From assembly GCA_964525605.1 (NCBI GenBank), contig CAZGKT010000006.1, forward strand, positions 62,001 through 126,000: a stretch of DNA of 64,000 bases, written 5' to 3'. The notes below the pieces were generated by a model. The model did no database searches and was not told the DNA's origin. It saw only the letters and a list, made by a program, of their open reading frames with translations. Positions 61,468-64,000 of the stretch are shown in pieces (the stretch's first letter is position 1; every line of letters starts with the position of its first letter). The position numbers and the translations under genes are program-made. This DNA is from CAVTWJ01 sp964525605 (GTDB taxonomy: Bacteria > Oederibacteriota > Muellerivitia > Muellerivitales > Muellerivitaceae).

Positions 61468-61579
61468 TATTGACTAATCGACTCACACCGGCCATGAGTC
61501 GAATGAGTCGAATAATGAGTCGATTAGTCAATGAGTGAGTCGAATAGATTCGCCAACGACCCCATTAAGTCTGGTCCCA
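61468..61579. repeat. Hairpin repeat unit C (GAGTCGA words)
   Basis: 112-bp unit. TTGACTAATCGACTCA (61470-61485) pairs perfectly over 16 bp with 61516-61531. All TCGA positions are shifted from those of unit B by exactly 116 bp. The linker is diverged (CCCATTAAGTCTGGTCCC). Confidence 0.85.
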
Positions 61580-61587
61580 GAATTACA

Positions 61588-61621
61588 GCTAATTTGCTAA
61601 AGCGGTGGTTTAGCCATTAGC
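61588..61621. repeat. Hairpin D (GCTAA words)
   Basis: GCTAAT-TT-GCTAAA pairs with TTTAGC-C-ATTAGC around GCGGTGG. It uses a different word but the same double-word arm design as units A-C. Confidence 0.75.
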
Positions 61622-61627
61622 CATTTA

Positions 61628-61647
61628 CCGACGGGAAAACCCATCGG
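61628..61647. repeat. Short GC-rich hairpin
   Basis: CCGACGGG-AAAA-CCCATCGG: an 8-bp stem with one mismatch and an AAAA loop, between hairpin D and the GTATAC array. No T run. Confidence 0.6.
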
Positions 61648-61688
61648 CCGTTAGACGCAAATCTCACTTCCAATTAAATTGAGGACCG

Positions 61689-61868
61689 GTATTCACTGGT
61701 ATTCACCTGGTAAACGGGTGGTATTGGGTCGGTACAAATACGGTATTAGCCCGGTATACGGCCTGTATACGGGGTGTATACGGCCTGTACACGGCGGTAT
61801 ATGACCGGTAAACGGGGGTGTATACGAGTGTCGACTTTGGTATAGGGGCTGTATACGAGGGTGTATAC
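61689..61868. repeat. Helically phased array of 17 GTATAC-like hexamers
   Basis: GTATAC or a one- or two-base variant begins at 61689, 61699, 61710, 61721, 61732, 61743, 61754, 61765, 61776, 61787, 61797, 61808, 61820, 61830 (GTCGAC), 61840, 61851 and 61863. Steps are 10-12 bp, mean 10.9. Most are followed by GG or CGG. The words are palindromic, so the array reads alike on both strands. It ends about 100 bp before the gene at 61972. Confidence 0.9.
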
Positions 61869-61937
61869 GGCCAATTCATTCCCCTCCCCTTCACCCTGAA
61901 TAGCTTTTGTCCCCTGACCGACCCAGCCCAGAAAGCC

Positions 61938-61965
61938 TTGGATCATGCCCCTTGGTTCTTATAAT
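61938..61965 (+). promoter_or_regulatory. Promoter of the SDR gene, suggesting a leaderless transcript
   Basis: TTGGAT (61938-61943), 16 bp, TATAAT (61960-61965). The ATG at 61972 begins 6 bp after the -10, where transcription should start; no SD sequence exists. Confidence 0.55.
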
Positions 61966-61971
61966 AAACAT

Positions 61972-62910
61972 ATGAACAAAAAAGCGGTGATAACGGGTGC
62001 CTTCAGTTTCACGGGAGCCGCCGTGGCGGCCGAGTTGATCCGGCGCGGGTGGAAGGTTCATACCCTGACGAACCGAACCCGCCCTCCGGAAGCCGGGGAA
62101 ATCACCTCCAGCCCCTTAACCTTCGACCCCGCGTACCTCCAAGAACAGCTCCAGGCGGCGGACCTTTTCATCAACACCTATTGGGTCCGGCTTCCCTGGA
62201 ATGGAATAACCTTTCAAACGGGGATCGACAACAGCAAGTTGCTTGTCCAAGCCGCTGTCGAGGCCAAAGTACCCCGGTTCGTTCATGTAAGCGTCAGCCG
62301 GGCCGAAAAAGGGATGAACCTGGGTTATTACCGGGGCAAAAACGAGGTGGAAAATTTCATTACCCAGTCGGGCCTTTCCTACGGCATCGTCTGCCCGACC
62401 CTGGCCCTGGGGCCCCATGACGTGTTGACGAATAACATCGCCTGGTTTCTGCGCCGCTTCCCCTTCTTCCCCGTTCCCCAAGGCGGCCATTACCGGCTAC
62501 AGCCGGTGACTTTGAACGATATGGGCCGAATCATCGCCGACGCGGGAGAGAGCAAGGAAAACCTGAAGGTCGACGCCGCCGGCCCGGAACTTCTGACCTA
62601 CCGGGAATTCCTGGGCCTTTTGGCCGAAGCCTGCGGAGTGAAGCCGATCTTTATCAACGCCCCCAACTGGGTGGCTTTGGCCGGTATCCGCCTGGTTGAA
62701 TCTTTCGTGGGGGACATCATCTTGACCCGCGAGGAACTCTTAGGCCTGCAACAGGAACTTTTGTGTTCCGACCAGCCGCCCCTGGGCAAGGAATCGGCGG
62801 TGGAATGGCTAAGACAAAATGGGGACCGCTTGGGAAGGGTTTACGCGAACGACGTGAAAAGGCATTTCGGGTCTGATTCGTCCAAACCCGTTATTCCGAA
62901 ATGGCAATAA
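61972..62910 (+). CDS. NAD(P)-dependent epimerase/NDUFA9-like SDR protein
   Basis: 312 residues from the ATG at 61972; a further ATG 27 bp upstream lies inside the promoter. The Rossmann motif 'AVITGAFSFTGAAVAAEL' starts the protein, followed by 'HTLTNRTRPP', 'LFINTYWVRLPWNG', 'VPRFVHVSVSRAEKGMNLGY' with 'YYRGKNEVE' (the Tyr-x3-Lys-like pair), and a C-terminal substrate domain ('LQPVTLNDMGRIIADAG', 'LLTYREFLGLLAEACGV'). This matches extended/atypical SDRs of the complex-I NDUFA9-like group. Substrate unknown; cytoplasmic. Confidence 0.85.
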   Translation: MNKKAVITGAFSFTGAAVAAELIRRGWKVHTLTNRTRPPEAGEITSSPLTFDPAYLQEQLQAADLFINTYWVRLPWNGITFQTGIDNSKLLVQAAVEAKVPRFVHVSVSRAEKGMNLGYYRGKNEVENFITQSGLSYGIVCPTLALGPHDVLTNNIAWFLRRFPFFPVPQGGHYRLQPVTLNDMGRIIADAGESKENLKVDAAGPELLTYREFLGLLAEACGVKPIFINAPNWVALAGIRLVESFVGDIILTREELLGLQQELLCSDQPPLGKESAVEWLRQNGDRLGRVYANDVKRHFGSDSSKPVIPKWQ

Positions 62911-62983
62911 ACCCAATTCAGCATAAAATGGACCTGCAAATCATATTTATTATGAAGATTCGTTCATCAGCGAGGCAGGTTTT

Positions 62984-63586
62984 ATGACCCATAAAACAGT
63001 TTGCCTAAACCATCCTGACCAAGAGGCTCGAAGTTTTTGTTTTAGTTGTAAAAACAAATATTGTTTTGAATGTCTCGATGAGGGAACAAGCCATTACTAT
63101 TGCCGCAATGCAGATTGCCAAGAGATGTTAAAAGAAGAGCAGAAAACCGCTGACGATTCTGAACGTCCGACTTGCCCTTCCTGCCGCAACAAGATTCTGC
63201 CCGATGCCAATTTTTGCTTCCATTGTGGATTACGCTTAACCGCGATCTCCGATAAGGAGATAGATGATTTGGTCACGGTTGCGAGTTATGGAACTGCCAT
63301 TGAAGCCCATATGGCCCGAACCAAGTTGGAAGATAGCGGAATCGAGGCTTATGTTACCGATGAACAAGCGGTTTCTATGTTCCTTTTCAGAGACCTGGCA
63401 TATGGCGGGGTCAAAATCAAAGTTCGGCCTGTTGATATGATCGAATCCAAAAAAATATTAGAGATAGTCTCGGCAGGTTCCGTATATACGCCGCCCAAAA
63501 TATTCGCTTGGGCAGCACTTTCTTTTTGTTTATTTTCTTTCATCTTTTATATGCTAATGGCTTATTTCAAACACAGCATCCATTAA
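62984..63586 (+). CDS. Zinc-finger (B-box-like and zinc-ribbon) DUF2007 membrane protein
   Basis: 200 residues, GAGGCAGG before the ATG. Residues 5-45 form a B-box-like Cys/His cluster ('CLNHPDQEARSFCFSCKNKY', then 'CFECLDEG'). A zinc ribbon follows (about 64-84: 'CPSCRNKILPDANFCFHCG'). Next comes a DUF2007-type domain ('LVTVASYGTAIEAHMARTKL', 'GIEAYVTDEQ', 'VKIKVRPVDM') and a C-terminal membrane helix. Such proteins are thought to be membrane-tethered signalling adaptors; role unproven. The DNA is more AT-rich than its neighbours, suggesting a different history. Confidence 0.8.
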   Translation: MTHKTVCLNHPDQEARSFCFSCKNKYCFECLDEGTSHYYCRNADCQEMLKEEQKTADDSERPTCPSCRNKILPDANFCFHCGLRLTAISDKEIDDLVTVASYGTAIEAHMARTKLEDSGIEAYVTDEQAVSMFLFRDLAYGGVKIKVRPVDMIESKKILEIVSAGSVYTPPKIFAWAALSFCLFSFIFYMLMAYFKHSIH

Positions 63587-63595
63587 TGAGGTCGT

Positions 63596-64000
63596 ATGAA
63601 TCATCGCGTTATCCTTTTCGGGTTGGGGGGCCTTCTGATCCTGGGCCTGTGGTGGTTTTTCCCGTTCCACAAGTACGACAAGCCCATCCCGGCAAACGCC
63701 CCATCGGACGTAAATGACGCCTCCCTTACGCTCAACTGCGGGGCCGTGCCGCCTACCCAAGTGAATTCCGTCACCGTTTTCCTGGCCTGCCCCACGCCGG
63801 TGGACCTGGGAAACACTTTCGAATGGAACAATGCCACGGTTTTCGCCTGCGCCCAACCCTCCCGGATGCCGAAGTTCTTTATGAACTCCACCCTCACCGT
63901 GGTCACCCGTGAAGATTGCGACCCCCGGATCACCCTGTGCCATGGGCCCTCGTCTTGCTCGCCCGGGTACCATTCCTACCCCCTGGATATGCAAGCCGGG
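63596..64000 (+). CDS. Membrane-anchored or exported protein, 3' end outside window
   Basis: The ATG at 63596 opens a frame that runs to the window end (135 codons seen). A single N-terminal hydrophobic helix ('VILFGLGGLLILGLWWFF') is followed by a Cys-containing extracytoplasmic part ('LTLNCGAVPPTQVNSVTVFL', 'VFACAQPSRMPKFF', 'TREDCDPRITLC'). Several cysteines suggest disulfides. No family recognised from the visible part. It begins 9 bp after the zinc-finger gene and is likely co-transcribed with it. Confidence 0.6.
   Translation, partial: MNHRVILFGLGGLLILGLWWFFPFHKYDKPIPANAPSDVNDASLTLNCGAVPPTQVNSVTVFLACPTPVDLGNTFEWNNATVFACAQPSRMPKFFMNSTLTVVTREDCDPRITLCHGPSSCSPGYHSYPLDMQAG

Noticed and set aside
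61226..61668. Integron attC sites (GTTAGAC occurs twice)
   Set aside because: The complementary RYYYAAC core is absent (GTCTAAT instead), no cassette-like genes lie between units, and no integrase is in the window.
61226..61868. CRISPR array
   Set aside because: Units are about 116 bp with internal hairpins and related, not unique, sequence between words. There is no constant repeat with variable spacers and no cas gene.
61703..61894. Short minus-strand frames across the GTATAC array
   Set aside because: The Tyr/Pro/Val-rich product simply translates the repeat; not a protein-like sequence.
1..64000. tRNA, rRNA, transposase, phage or toxin-antitoxin genes
   Set aside because: None could be recognised in reading both strands. 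A tRNAscan or covariance search would be needed to exclude divergent ones.

Overview
The window looks like a chromosomal segment of an uncultured, free-living, Gram-negative (diderm) bacterium. Most genes are GC-rich. Secretin, outer-membrane beta-barrel and lipoprotein genes indicate an outer membrane, and no rRNA, tRNA, phage or transposase gene was found. Long Thr-Pro stalks joined to FlgD-like, NHL-propeller and TolB-like heads are a style I associate with poorly characterised candidate phyla (for example FCPU426-, Goldbacteria- or Elusimicrobia-like lineages). That placement is only a suggestion.

Layout. 0-7.5 kb: two YfhO-type polytopic membrane proteins around a DapF homologue whose two catalytic cysteines are both serine, then ilvD. 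7.6-11.5 kb: a small secreted Lys/Ala-rich protein, then a glycogen-type block (ROK kinase, GH57 branching enzyme, DUF4912 protein). 11.8-20.1 kb: a giant Thr-Pro stalk surface protein and two large membrane proteins. 20.1-21.2 kb: a fluoride-resistance operon (crcB, DUF190) behind a readable fluoride riboswitch. 21.3-23.6 kb: a glutamine amidotransferase, a ParB-like protein and a secreted protein. 23.7-32.0 kb: a surface operon (FecR protein, beta-barrel, stalked NHL lipoprotein) followed by a five-repeat lipoprotein. 32.5-40.8 kb: an NmrA-type reductase, an operon of beta-barrel, cupredoxin and membrane adenylate cyclase, a hemerythrin-like protein and a second cyclase. 40.9-47.9 kb: two NHL lipoprotein paralogues bracket a paralogous MORN/TPR pair, a secreted protein and an orphan secretin. 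48.3-57.9 kb: small beta-barrels, a TolB-type lipoprotein, DUF3052, DUF898, an M48 protease, a Sel1-repeat gene broken by an in-frame TGA, and an ice-binding (DUF3494) lipoprotein. 58.3-64 kb: a DUF4143 ATPase, a barrel protein, a striking 650-bp non-coding repeat locus, an SDR protein, a zinc-finger/DUF2007 protein and a gene cut by the window end.

The most unusual locus is 61.2-61.9 kb. Three tandem units of about 116-125 bp each fold into a long hairpin, and the stem sequence changes compensatorily between units. They are followed by two further hairpins and by an array of 17 GTATAC-like hexamers spaced on average 10.9 bp apart, one helical turn. The array abuts the 3' remnant of a protein gene. 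I cannot match it to a described element.

The genes point to extensive cell-surface display (stalked propeller lipoproteins, FecR-type proteins, beta-barrels), cAMP signalling and glycogen metabolism. Start codons were moved from the longest reading frame wherever a Shine-Dalgarno (SD) sequence or a signal peptide decided the matter.
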